The notes under the pieces were generated by a model. The model was not told the origin of the DNA, did not search any database, and worked only from the letters and a program-made list of their open reading frames with translations. The position numbers and the translations under genes were made by a program. Source: Sphingomonas sp. (GTDB lineage: Bacteria; Pseudomonadota; Alphaproteobacteria; Sphingomonadales; Sphingomonadaceae). Taken from it: DNA of 64,000 nucleotides. Positions 1 to 8,730 of the stretch are shown one piece after another; position 1 is the first letter of the stretch; the number at the start of each line of letters is the position of its first letter. The stretch spans positions 496,001 through 560,000 of the forward strand of contig NZ_JAFKMA010000001.1 in NCBI RefSeq assembly GCF_017304635.1. The letters are read 5' to 3'.

Positions 1-21
1 GCGGCGCCTTCCCGGAAGTGT

Positions 22-97
22 GGGGCCGTAGCTCAGCTGGGAGAGCGCTGCAATGGCATTGCAGAGGTCAGGGGTTCGATCCCCCTCGGCTCCACCA
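22..97 (+). tRNA. tRNA-Ala (anticodon GGC)
   Basis: A complete cloverleaf can be folded: acceptor stem GGGGCCG with CGGCTCC, D arm, anticodon stem CTGCA/TGCAG with loop ATGGCAT (anticodon GGC), T arm and an encoded CCA end. The G3:U70 wobble pair, the classical alanine identity element, is present. It sits at the left edge of an accessory region. tRNA genes are common integration sites, but no second copy of the 3' end (attachment repeat) was found in the window. Confidence 0.97.
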
Positions 98-713
98 TTC
101 AAGTGAAAAATGCGTGAGAAACGTCCGCTTTTTCGGTGGATTGCGGTCGATATCCCAAATTTCGTCCCCCAGCACGGAGAAGCTTCGGCCGTTGGCTGAT
201 CGATCCGACCAGATGTCGGTTGAGGCAAGCCTGTAGGGCGGACCAGCGCGACCGCGTTTGCCAGCGGCGACGAACTTCTCCGCGACGGTGCGTAGGGGGC
301 GGCGTCGTTGTGCTACGAGCAATTCGCCTTGTCCGGCAGCCCGGGTAATCGGCTCGGCAGAGCTAACCCGCGGCATTCTTCGGGGCGCCCGATCGCTTTT
401 TGCGTCTTCCCACTGTCATAGAGCGCACGGGATCGAGTGCTGCCACGATTTATCGAATGACCCGACCCGGCGAGTTTTCAACACTGGCGGCCATGGTCTC
501 TAGATGACGGCGCCGCTCCGGCTCGTTTCGAAGCGAACGCCGATCTGGCCTTGTCGAAAAATGCATGGCGAGCAGGTGAGCGCCAGCCACATCTGACGCG
601 ACCGGGCGTGCGGAGCAGGGCGGCCCACACTCTAATGGCGATGCTCGCTCCTCGCCATTCATATTCCAGTCACGCGCGATACCCATCATGTCCGAACCAG
701 GGGGGAAATATCG
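98..713. other. Gene-poor stretch next to tRNA-Ala
   Basis: About 0.6 kb without a coding region I can support. Only short overlapping open frames are present (the longest, on the minus strand at 68-376, runs into the tRNA gene), and none matches a family I recognise. Together with the neighbouring tRNA this may be the decayed edge of an integrated segment, but no integrase remnant is readable. Confidence 0.5.
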
Positions 714-719
714 ATGTCA
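706..719. promoter_or_regulatory. Candidate LacI-type operator overlapping a start codon
   Basis: AAATATCGATGTCA matches 12 of 14 positions of the repeated motif TGATATCGATGTCA found upstream of other genes in this region. The start codon of the M61 peptidase (714) lies inside the site, just after the AGGGGGG ribosome-binding sequence. Repressor bound here would sit on the translation-initiation region, so it is either a downstream operator or a chance match. Confidence 0.5.
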
Positions 720-2423
720 GTATATCGCCTGGCCGCGCTGACCACGCTGCTGACGATCGGTGCCGCACCCGCATCAATCGATACGACCGTCGCGTATGAA
801 CTGTCGCCGGAGATGAAGGACGGCGCCATCACCGCCCTGAACGTGGCCGTTCGGTTGCGCGCCGATCGCTCGGGTACGACCACGCTGGACTGGATGGGCA
901 GCTGGGCTGGCGACGACCGGCTGGGCCGCTGGGCGCGCGACATCACGGTCGAGGGCGGAACGGCGACTCCGGCGCCGCATGGCGGTCGAGTCGTCCGGTC
1001 GGCACCTGGCGCACGTCTGACCATGCGATATCGGATCGTCTCGGCCTATGCCGCCGATCCGACAGTGGAGGATAGCGAGCAGAGCCGCCCGGTCATCCGT
1101 CCCGATTGGTTCTATGCGGTCGGCGAGACGCTCTACGCCCGCCCGGTCGATGGTCAGGATCGACCCGCTCGGTTCGCTTGGAAAGGGCCAGTCGGGATCG
1201 GATTCGCATCTGATACGCAGCACGAGCGCGGGCTGAACGGTACGCCGCGTAGCGTCGGCGACATCAGCGAAAGCATCGCGATCGGCGGGCGTAAGCTGTC
1301 AGTCGCCACCATTACGCTGAACGGCGATCTTGTCCGGGTCGCGCACATCGGTCGCTTCGGTTTCGACGGCGCGAAGTTCGATGCGCTCGCGCAGCGGATC
1401 GTCAGGACCGAGCGTGCTTTCTGGCGCGACGAGCGTGCGGGCCCCTTCCTCATCACCGCGATCCCGCTCACCGCGAAGCCGGGTTTCCGCGGGTTCGGCG
1501 GAACGGGTCGGAGCGACGCCTTCGCAACCTGGATCGACCAGGGTGCCGACCTGTCCGACATGGCCGCGTTGCTGGCGCACGAATATTTCCATAGCTGGAA
1601 CGGCCGACAGCTCGGGCGGTTCGCGGACGGTGCGGCTGCGCAAGCCTATTGGTTGAGCGAGGGATTCACCGATTTCTACACTCGCCGGTTGCTGCTTCGC
1701 GCCGGGCTCTGGTCGCCCGAGGACTTCATTGCTGATTGGAACCGGATGCTGCGCGCCTATGCCGCCTCGCCGTGGCGACAGGTCGGCAACGTCGCGGCTG
1801 CGGCCAAATATTGGAGCGGCGATTATGCTGCCGAAAAGCTGCCGTATCAGCGTGGATCGCTGCTGGCCGCGTTCTGGGACCACGCGCTGCGTACGCGTGG
1901 GCTCGGCAGTCTCGACGAGGTGCTACGCGCGCAAAGGGCCCGGGTAGCGGCATCGAGTCCGCGACCCGAGATCGTCGCCGCCTTCGTCGCCGAGATGGCG
2001 CGGGCGGGGCTGGTGGTCGGTCCCGACGTCGAGCGTTATGTGACTGAAGGGGTGCCAGTGCTGTTGCCCGCCGATGCGTTCGGGCGCTGCGCGCGGGTCA
2101 CGACGGCTGACGTGCCGAAGTTCGAGCGCGGTTGGGATAGCGACGCGACAGCGAAGGCGGGCAACGTCCTGACGGGCATCGATCCCGCCTCGAACGCTTA
2201 CGCCGCGGGTCTTCGCGACGGCATGAAGATCGTGAAGCGGATCGCCGGGGAACCGGACAATTCGGCCGTCGACTATGTGCTTGAAGTCGAGGATGGAGCC
2301 ACCGTCCGCCGCTTCACTTTCCGGCCGGCCGGACGCACGATGCTGCGGACGCAGCAGATCGAACTCGACGCGGCGCGGTTCGCGGCCGAGCCGGCCGCCT
2401 GCGCGCGGGCGCTGTCGGGCTAG
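714..2423 (+). CDS. M61 family (glycyl aminopeptidase-like) metallopeptidase
   Basis: Probable exported zinc aminopeptidase of 569 residues. An N-terminal hydrophobic segment (about residues 5-21) looks like a signal peptide. The zinc-binding motif HEYFHSWN is at 289-296, and the third ligand is probably E316 in LSEGFTDFY, as in M61 enzymes. The C-terminal 90 or so residues include a PDZ-like stretch (ASNAYAAGLRDGMKIV), also usual in M61. The ATG at 714 has a strong AGGGGGG upstream. A candidate LacI operator overlaps the start, which links the gene to the downstream sugar-utilisation genes. The natural substrate is unknown; M61 enzymes prefer N-terminal Gly/Ala. Confidence 0.88.
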   Translation: MSVYRLAALTTLLTIGAAPASIDTTVAYELSPEMKDGAITALNVAVRLRADRSGTTTLDWMGSWAGDDRLGRWARDITVEGGTATPAPHGGRVVRSAPGARLTMRYRIVSAYAADPTVEDSEQSRPVIRPDWFYAVGETLYARPVDGQDRPARFAWKGPVGIGFASDTQHERGLNGTPRSVGDISESIAIGGRKLSVATITLNGDLVRVAHIGRFGFDGAKFDALAQRIVRTERAFWRDERAGPFLITAIPLTAKPGFRGFGGTGRSDAFATWIDQGADLSDMAALLAHEYFHSWNGRQLGRFADGAAAQAYWLSEGFTDFYTRRLLLRAGLWSPEDFIADWNRMLRAYAASPWRQVGNVAAAAKYWSGDYAAEKLPYQRGSLLAAFWDHALRTRGLGSLDEVLRAQRARVAASSPRPEIVAAFVAEMARAGLVVGPDVERYVTEGVPVLLPADAFGRCARVTTADVPKFERGWDSDATAKAGNVLTGIDPASNAYAAGLRDGMKIVKRIAGEPDNSAVDYVLEVEDGATVRRFTFRPAGRTMLRTQQIELDAARFAAEPAACARALSG

Positions 2424-2566
2424 CAATGTGGCGATGACGATGTCGCTTCGCTCGACGGGCAGGTAAAGTGAGAGCCGCGCGATGGGGAAGCGGAAAAGAG
2501 CACGCTGCACCAGGACGGACTTGAGCGAACCAACTCAGGCGTCCGATTATCAGAGGTCGGGCCGTT

Positions 2567-2604
2567 GACCGGCGTTCGGCCAGGCGCCCGAACGTCGGTC
2601 TTTC
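2567..2604. terminator. Hairpin between convergent peptidase genes
   Basis: Arms at 2567-2579 and 2588-2600 form a 13-bp stem with one mismatch and an 8-nt loop, followed by a short T run (TTTC). It lies between the convergent M61 and M3 genes and could terminate the plus-strand transcript. Confidence 0.5.
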
Positions 2605-2688
2605 GGGGTGGACGGTATCAATCGCGATAGCAGCCTTTCACCTAGCGTCGCCAATCGACCACCGTCAGCCGTCTGCATCGACGGCGCG

Positions 2689-4875
2689 CTATTTCGCGCC
2701 AGCCCGCTCTCCACCCTCGGGCGCCAACCCGTGAAAGCGCAGCATCGGCCCGACGTCCGGGTCGTGCCCGGTGAAGTTCCGGTACATCACGTTGAGGTCG
2801 ATCGTGTTGCCGCGCGACAGCACCAGGTCGCGGAAGCGCTGCCCGTTGGCGCGGGTCAGCCCGCCATGCGTCTCGAACCAGTGGAACGCGTCATGGTCGA
2901 GCATCTGGGTCCAGATATAGGCGTAATAGCCGGCCGAGTATCCGTTGCTCCAGATGTGGAGGAAATAGGGCGAGCGATAGCGCGGCGGGACGTCGGCGGC
3001 ATCGAAGCCGCCCGCCGCCAGCGCCTTCGCCTCGAACGCGTCGGCATCCTGGCGCGGCGCCGTGACCGACAGCGAGTGCCAGTCGAGGTCGAGCTTGGCC
3101 GCCTCCACCGTCTCGCCGAAATCGAACCCCTGGTTGAACGTTCGCGACCGGACGATCTTGTCGACCAGATCCTGCGGGATCGCCGCGCCGGTCTGATAGT
3201 TCACCGCATAATGCCTGAGCACGCTCGGCTCGAGCGCCCAGTTCTCGTTGAACTGCGACGGGAATTCCACCCAGTCGCGCGCGGTCGCGGTGCCCGATAA
3301 CGTGGGGTAGGTCTGCGCGGCGAAAAGGCCATGCAGCGCGTGGCCGAATTCGTGGAACATCGTGGTCACGTCGTCGAAGCTGATGAGCGCAGGCTTGCCC
3401 GGCGCGGGCTTGGTGAAGTTGGCGACGTTGTAGATCACCGGGGTGGTACCCCGCAGATAGGACTGGTTGACTAGGTTCGACATCCAGGCGCCGCCCGACT
3501 TGTTGTCGCGCTTCCAGTAATCGAAATACATCAGACCGAGGTGCTCGCCGTTCGCCTCGAACACCTCGAACACGCGCATGTCCGGGTTCCAGGTCGGGAT
3601 GTCCTTCCGCTCCTTGAAGGTGACGCCGTAGAGCCGGTTAGCGGCATAGAACACGCCGTCGGTCAGGACCTTGTTGATCTCGAAATAGGGCTTCAGCGCA
3701 TCGCCGTCGAGCGCGTAGCGCTGCTTGCGGATCTGCTCGGCATAGAATTGCCAGTCCCACGGCTCGGCCTTGAACGACGCGGTACCGGCGGCCTTCGCCT
3801 GCGCATCGATCATAGCCTGGATGTCGGCATATTCGCGGTGCTGCTCGGCGGAGATTGCCGGGGCGAGGCGATCGATGAAGCCGATCGCCGCCTCGGGCGT
3901 CTTGGCCATCTGGTCGTACAGCGCATAAGCGGCGTAGTTCGGATAGCCGAGCAATGCCGCCTGCTTGGCGCGCAACTCGGCGAGTTCGGCGATGATGCCG
4001 CGCGTGTCGTTGGCGTCGTTGTGGCTGGCGCGCAAGATGCTGGCCTTGAACAGCGCCTCGCGAGTCGCGCGATTGGTCAGCGACGCCATCGGCGGCTGCT
4101 GCGTCGTGTTCTGCAGGGGCAGGACATAGCCGGTCAGGTTGCGCGCCTTGGCCGCTTCGGCCGCCGCCGCGATCGCATCGTCGGACAGGCCGGCCAGCGC
4201 CGCCTTGTCGTCGAAATGCAGTGCGCCGGCCTTGGCGGCGGCGAGCAGCTTCTGGGTATAGGCGGATTGCAGCGTGCCGAGCCGCAGGTTGAGCGCCTTC
4301 AGTTGCGCCTGCTTGGCCGGGCTCAGCAGCGCGCCGGAATGGACGAAGCGATCGTAATAGACCTGGAGCAGCTTGGCCTGTTCGGTGTCGAGGCCGAGGC
4401 TCGCTTGCCGGTCGTGCAGGCTCTTCACGCGGGCGAACAGCCGCGCGTCGAGGAAGATGAAGTCGTTGTGCGCGGCCAGCAGCGGCGCCGTCTTGGTATC
4501 GACCGCCTGGAGCGTGTCGTTGGTGTTCGCGCCGTTGACCGCCGAGAAAGCGAGCAACGCGCGCTCCAGCAGCAGGCCCGAACGCTCCATTGCGCCGAGC
4601 GTATTGTCGAAAGTCGGCGCCGCCGCCTGGTTGGCGATCGCGGTCACCTCGGCCTTTTGCTGGGCCATGCCGGCAAGGATCGCCGGCAGATAATCGCTGT
4701 CCTTGATCCGGGAAAAGTCCGGCGCCTGGAAGGGCAGGGTAGATGGCTTGGCGAAGGGGTTCGAGGCGGGCAGCGCCGCAATCGCAGCGGATTTGGCCTG
4801 TCGCGTTGTCGGTGCGGCAATCGCGCCTGCGACGAGCGCCATGCTGGTACCTGCGATAAGGAGAGGACGGATCAT
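2689..4875 (-). CDS. M3 family peptidyl-dipeptidase (Dcp-like)
   Basis: Zinc metallopeptidase of the oligopeptidase A/Dcp family, 728 residues, matching the family's usual ~680-720 plus a leader. The signature HEFGH is at about 508-512, followed by the expected E-rich segment (EFPSQFNENWAL). The start at 4875 is chosen over the upstream frame because it follows GGAG at proper spacing and begins a clear signal peptide (MIRPLLIAGTSMALVAGAIA), implying a periplasmic enzyme that cuts dipeptides from peptide C-termini. It diverges from the esterase at 5073 across a region with a candidate LacI operator (5002-5015), so the two may be co-regulated. Confidence 0.92.
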   Translation of the reverse strand: MIRPLLIAGTSMALVAGAIAAPTTRQAKSAAIAALPASNPFAKPSTLPFQAPDFSRIKDSDYLPAILAGMAQQKAEVTAIANQAAAPTFDNTLGAMERSGLLLERALLAFSAVNGANTNDTLQAVDTKTAPLLAAHNDFIFLDARLFARVKSLHDRQASLGLDTEQAKLLQVYYDRFVHSGALLSPAKQAQLKALNLRLGTLQSAYTQKLLAAAKAGALHFDDKAALAGLSDDAIAAAAEAAKARNLTGYVLPLQNTTQQPPMASLTNRATREALFKASILRASHNDANDTRGIIAELAELRAKQAALLGYPNYAAYALYDQMAKTPEAAIGFIDRLAPAISAEQHREYADIQAMIDAQAKAAGTASFKAEPWDWQFYAEQIRKQRYALDGDALKPYFEINKVLTDGVFYAANRLYGVTFKERKDIPTWNPDMRVFEVFEANGEHLGLMYFDYWKRDNKSGGAWMSNLVNQSYLRGTTPVIYNVANFTKPAPGKPALISFDDVTTMFHEFGHALHGLFAAQTYPTLSGTATARDWVEFPSQFNENWALEPSVLRHYAVNYQTGAAIPQDLVDKIVRSRTFNQGFDFGETVEAAKLDLDWHSLSVTAPRQDADAFEAKALAAGGFDAADVPPRYRSPYFLHIWSNGYSAGYYAYIWTQMLDHDAFHWFETHGGLTRANGQRFRDLVLSRGNTIDLNVMYRNFTGHDPDVGPMLRFHGLAPEGGERAGAK

Positions 4876-5001
4876 GATGCGCTCCAAAAAACGATATGCC
4901 ACTGCATCCATCTGCCGTCGAACTTTCGCAAGCCGGAAAGGAGGCGTCCGGCTGCGCTGGCAGACCCTATTCACAGCTCCTCGAACCGATCCTCAGGCGG
5001 T

Positions 5002-5015
5002 TGTTATCGATATCA
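5002..5015. promoter_or_regulatory. Candidate LacI-type operator (divergent promoter region)
   Basis: TGTTATCGATATCA is a near-perfect 14-bp palindrome centred on CG, matching the motif repeated across this region. It lies 127 nt upstream of the M3 peptidase and 58 nt upstream of the esterase start, so it could control both directions. Confidence 0.65.
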
Positions 5016-5072
5016 ATTGCCGCTATCCCGGTCGTCGTCGCATGAATTGCGGCGAAGCAGCGGAGGGGGATC

Positions 5073-6131
5073 GTGAGCGTTAGGCGGAAACTGGCTGCTG
5101 GTGTTCTGGCGGTGCTGGCCTGTTTCGGAGGGACGCTGGCTGCGGGGCAGTCCGTGGGCTCGAAACCGGTCGTCGTGCCGAGTTTCGAATTACCCTATTC
5201 GAGCTTCAACCCGCCCGAGACCATCGCGCTGTTTGAGAAGATGCGGTCCCTGCCGAGGCTGCCCGCAAACGCGACGCCGGCCGACGCGCGCAAATTCTAT
5301 GCCGTGGTCAATGAGGATCGCGTGCGTCGTATGCGGGCGATGTACGACGTGAAGGTCAGCGATGTGACGATCGGCGGCGTGCATGTCCAGCGTGTCGTGC
5401 CGACCGCCGGCGTCGCTGCGGCCAACAGGGGACGGTTATTAATCAATCTGCACGGCGGCGCTTTCATGTGGGGCGCGGACAGCGGTGCACTGGCCGAGGC
5501 GATCCCGATCGCCGCGGTCGGTCGGATCGAGGTGCTGACGGTCGATTACCGCATGGCGCCCGAATACAGGTTTCCAGCGGCGACCGAGGACGTCATCGCC
5601 GTCTACCAGCAACTTCTGACCAGATATTCGCCCAAGGCGATCGGCATCTATGGCTGCTCGGCGGGCGGCTTCCTGACGGCGCAGTCCGTCGCGTGGATGA
5701 TCGACAAGAAGATTCCGGTGCCTGGCGCGATCGGGACATTCTGTGCTTCGCTGGTGGGGCTTGACGGCGATTCGGCCTATTTCGCGGTCGCCGCAACGGG
5801 CGTGGTGCCGAGTGCGGCGACCATGCTCGGTATTGGCTCGATGCCCTATTTCGCGGGCACGCGGGCCGACGATCCGCTGGTCGTTCCGGGGGTGTCGCCC
5901 GCGATCGTGGCGCGGTTCCCGCCGACCCTTCTGATTACGGGGACGCGAGATTTCGCGATGAGTTCGGTCATTCACAGTAATGAGTTGCTGCGTGCCCAGG
6001 CTGTCAAGACCGAGTTGCGTGTGTGGGACGGCATGCCGCACGCTTTCTTTGTCGATCCCGAAGCAGCCGAATCAAAGCAGGCCTACACGGCGATCGTCGA
6101 GTTTTTCGCAGCCACGCTTGCCGCCCGATAA
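5073..6131 (+). CDS. Secreted alpha/beta-hydrolase (HSL-like esterase/lipase)
   Basis: Probable carboxylesterase of the hormone-sensitive-lipase type, 352 residues. Seen: an N-terminal signal peptide, the oxyanion-hole motif HGGAF, the nucleophile elbow GCSAG (family usually GDSAG), a likely acid in TGTRDF and a catalytic His in DGMPHAFF. The start is GTG at 5073 with GGAGGGG upstream. It closely resembles the hydrolase at 11489 in length and motif layout, so the two are probably paralogues. Acting in the periplasm or outside, it probably removes acyl groups from the regulon's substrate; this is inferred from context only. Confidence 0.88.
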   Translation: MSVRRKLAAGVLAVLACFGGTLAAGQSVGSKPVVVPSFELPYSSFNPPETIALFEKMRSLPRLPANATPADARKFYAVVNEDRVRRMRAMYDVKVSDVTIGGVHVQRVVPTAGVAAANRGRLLINLHGGAFMWGADSGALAEAIPIAAVGRIEVLTVDYRMAPEYRFPAATEDVIAVYQQLLTRYSPKAIGIYGCSAGGFLTAQSVAWMIDKKIPVPGAIGTFCASLVGLDGDSAYFAVAATGVVPSAATMLGIGSMPYFAGTRADDPLVVPGVSPAIVARFPPTLLITGTRDFAMSSVIHSNELLRAQAVKTELRVWDGMPHAFFVDPEAAESKQAYTAIVEFFAATLAAR

Positions 6132-6169
6132 GCATCGAAAAGCATCTCGCGTCGCCACCTGACACCAGA

Positions 6170-6183
6170 TGATATCGATGTCA
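6170..6183. promoter_or_regulatory. Candidate LacI-type operator 1 of the TonB receptor
   Basis: TGATATCGATGTCA, the consensus form of the regional palindrome, 103 nt upstream of the TonB-receptor start. A second copy lies 23 nt further on, about two helical turns away and on the same face of the DNA. Confidence 0.75.
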
Positions 6184-6192
6184 ATTTTCTGT

Positions 6193-6206
6193 TGTTACCG
6201 ATGTCA
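6193..6206. promoter_or_regulatory. Candidate LacI-type operator 2 of the TonB receptor
   Basis: TGTTACCGATGTCA, a degenerate copy of the palindrome with centre-to-centre spacing of 23 nt from the site at 6170-6183. Two sites on one helical face would suit cooperative repressor binding. Confidence 0.6.
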
Positions 6207-6286
6207 ATGCGCCGTAATGAGCGATCAGCGCTCCGTTCGAAGGGCGTCGTAGCAACCGCCGCTGGTCGGCGTTCGGGAGAGGAAAC

Positions 6287-8638
6287 ATGTCGAATCGGAT
6301 CACCGTTCTGCTCGTCACCGGATCGTGCTTGGCGATGACGACCGCGGTGAGCGCGCGCGCGCAGACCACGCCGGATCAGGCGACGTCCGCCGCCGACGGC
6401 GACGCGGATCAACAGGGCGGCGATATCATCGTCACCGCGCGCCGCGTGTCGGAAAGTCAGCAGAACGTCCCGATGTCGCTGACCGAGGTGACCGGCGCCG
6501 AATTGCGCGAAAGGGACGTGAATACGGTCACCGACCTGCAAAAGCTGGTGCCGTCGCTGACCGTCAACACCGGCCTCAGCCGCAACAACACCAGCTTCGC
6601 CATTCGCGGCCAGCGCGGTGGGTCGATGACCGCCGGGCTCGGCGGCGGTCCGTCGGTCGTACCGTATTTCGCGGAAGCGCCGGTCTATGCTTCCGGCCCC
6701 GGCCTGTTCTTCGACCTGCAGAACGTCCAGGTGCTCAACGGACCGCAGGGGACGCTGTTCGGCCAGAATACGACCGGTGGTGCGATCCTGTTCGAACCGG
6801 CGCGCCCGACAAACAAGGTCGAAGGCTATATGATGGGGACCTACGGCAGCTACAGCCGCCTCGACGTGGAAGGCGTCGTCAACATCCCGATCATCGCCGA
6901 CAAATTACTGTTCCGCGGCGGCATCCAGCGCCAGACGCGCGACGGCTTCACGCACGACGTCGTGTCGAAGCGCGACTATGACAATCGCGATTCGACCGTC
7001 TATCGCGCCAGCCTGACCGCGCGACCGTTCGACTGGCTCGAGAACTACACGGTCGGATCGCTCTATGTGTCGAACGAGCAGGGGCCGGGCGTGGTCCTGC
7101 TCGCCGCGAACACGTCGAACCCCGCTCTCCTGCTCGGTCCCGCTATCGGTGCCGCGCTCAACACCCGGCGCGCGCTCGGACTGGATGTGCGTCACGTCAT
7201 CCTCGACGCGCAGACTCGCGACCGGGTGCGCACCAGCTCGATCGTCAACCGCACGACGATCGATCTGGCCGGCAACCTGAAGCTCACCAATATCGTGAGT
7301 TACGGCCGCTATCAGACGGACAGCGCCCGCGACGACGACGGCACGCCGCTGCCGATCCAGAACTCGAACGGCTCCTACATTCCGGGGTCGTGGAACGTCG
7401 ACATCCTGCAATTCACCGAGGAATTGCGGCTGACGGGCGATTTCGGTCCGCTCAACATCCAGACCGGCGGCTATTACGACCGCACCTCGCCGGGCGGGAT
7501 CAACAGCTACACGCAGGAACTCCAGACGGTCGCGACGACCAACCAGACCAACGCGGAACTGCGTGGCAAGTCGCGCGCGCTGTTCGGGCAGGTCGGGTTC
7601 GACATGGGCAAGATCACGCCGGCGCTTCGGGGCCTCAACCTGACCGCGGGCTATCGCTATACCTGGAACGACTTCGCGGTCGGCATCGACCTGTTGGTCT
7701 ATCCCGGCGTCATCTCGTTCCCGCCACCGACGCCCAAGCCCGGCGATCTGTGCCAGCTGCCGTTCGGTGCAGTCTATCCGAATTGCCATCTGTCCGCCGC
7801 GGGTTCGACCTCGGGCGATTCGTTCGCGTTCGGTGCCGACTACAAGGTCACCGACAAGGTCCTGGTCTTCGCGAACTACAAGAAGGGCTACAAGCCCGGC
7901 GGCATCAACCCGATCCTGATCGGGCTGGGCGGCACGGTCAATTCGATCGGCTTCCTGTTCAAGCCGGAAACGGTGAAGACGACCGAAGTCGGCATCAAGA
8001 CCGAATGGGCGGCCGGCGGCGTGCGCGGACATTTCAATGCGACCGGCTACATCAACAAGTATAACGACATTCAGGCCAACGTCCCGCTGCTGATCGGCGC
8101 GCTGACGACCGGCGGCACGGGCAATGCCGCCAAGGCGACGATCCAGGGTGTCGAGCTGGAGGGCGACGTCCGGTTCGGCCGGTTGTTCGCGATCAATGCC
8201 GGCTATGCCTATACCGATGCGCATTACGATCGTTACGTGCTGCCGACGACACCGCCGACCGACCTGACCAGCCTGCCGTTCGTCTACACGCCGAAGAACC
8301 AGTTCAACGTCAGCGCCAACCTGACATTGCCGCTGCCGGAGTCGGTGGGCGAGATCAAGCTGAGCGGCAACTATGCGTGGAAGGGACGGACCTATGTCGG
8401 CGATACCGACCCGACCCAGCCGTTCAGCTATATCGACGCCTATGGCCTGCTCGGTGCGCGGATCGACTGGAACAACGTTCTCGACAACGGCCATGTCGAC
8501 CTGTCGTTCTTCGCCACGAACCTGACCAACAAGACCTACCGCACCAACGTCATCCAGCAGTATAACGCGACCGGCTATTCCACTGCGATCTTCGGCGAGC
8601 CGCGCATGTACGGCATGTCGTTGCGCGCGCGGTTCTAG
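6287..8638 (+). CDS. TonB-dependent outer-membrane receptor
   Basis: Active transporter of the outer membrane, 783 residues. Seen: signal peptide ending near ARAQ, a TonB-box-like stretch (GGDIIVTARRVSE), plug domain (about 45-165, with QGTLFGQNTTGGAI), a long beta-barrel region rich in alternating aromatic residues, and the usual C-terminal aromatic (SLRARF). It has GGAGAGG before the ATG at 6287. Position between esterase and LacI regulator, and two operators upstream, indicate that it imports the oligosaccharide or glycoconjugate the regulon degrades. TonB receptors in sphingomonads often take up carbohydrates rather than siderophores; the actual ligand cannot be read from sequence. Confidence 0.93.
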   Translation: MSNRITVLLVTGSCLAMTTAVSARAQTTPDQATSAADGDADQQGGDIIVTARRVSESQQNVPMSLTEVTGAELRERDVNTVTDLQKLVPSLTVNTGLSRNNTSFAIRGQRGGSMTAGLGGGPSVVPYFAEAPVYASGPGLFFDLQNVQVLNGPQGTLFGQNTTGGAILFEPARPTNKVEGYMMGTYGSYSRLDVEGVVNIPIIADKLLFRGGIQRQTRDGFTHDVVSKRDYDNRDSTVYRASLTARPFDWLENYTVGSLYVSNEQGPGVVLLAANTSNPALLLGPAIGAALNTRRALGLDVRHVILDAQTRDRVRTSSIVNRTTIDLAGNLKLTNIVSYGRYQTDSARDDDGTPLPIQNSNGSYIPGSWNVDILQFTEELRLTGDFGPLNIQTGGYYDRTSPGGINSYTQELQTVATTNQTNAELRGKSRALFGQVGFDMGKITPALRGLNLTAGYRYTWNDFAVGIDLLVYPGVISFPPPTPKPGDLCQLPFGAVYPNCHLSAAGSTSGDSFAFGADYKVTDKVLVFANYKKGYKPGGINPILIGLGGTVNSIGFLFKPETVKTTEVGIKTEWAAGGVRGHFNATGYINKYNDIQANVPLLIGALTTGGTGNAAKATIQGVELEGDVRFGRLFAINAGYAYTDAHYDRYVLPTTPPTDLTSLPFVYTPKNQFNVSANLTLPLPESVGEIKLSGNYAWKGRTYVGDTDPTQPFSYIDAYGLLGARIDWNNVLDNGHVDLSFFATNLTNKTYRTNVIQQYNATGYSTAIFGEPRMYGMSLRARF

Positions 8639-8651
8639 AAGGCGCGCTCGG

Positions 8652-8680
8652 CCGGTCGCGCGTCCACGATGCGCGGCCGG
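8652..8680 (+). terminator. GC-rich hairpin downstream of TonB receptor
   Basis: Arms 8652-8661 and 8671-8680 pair over 10 bp with one G-T wobble. No T run follows, so it may be a weak or Rho-assisted terminator. It argues against translation of the repressor beginning at the GTG at 8680. Confidence 0.35.
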
Positions 8681-8730
8681 TGCCGGCATGCACTCTTGGC
8701 GGCGCGACGGATTTGGCTAGAACCTCCGGC

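Noticed and set aside
68-376. 102-aa minus-strand frame next to tRNA-Ala
   Set aside because: It runs into the tRNA gene, has no recognisable family and poor protein-like features.
3541-5076. Long plus-strand frame (511 aa) opposite the M3 peptidase
   Set aside because: Shadow frame of the high-GC coding strand; Arg/Gly-rich composition, no family signature, and the minus-strand gene has full catalytic motifs.
6905-8689. 594-aa minus-strand frame opposite the first TonB receptor
   Set aside because: Arg/Asp/Gln-rich antisense shadow; the receptor on the plus strand explains the region.
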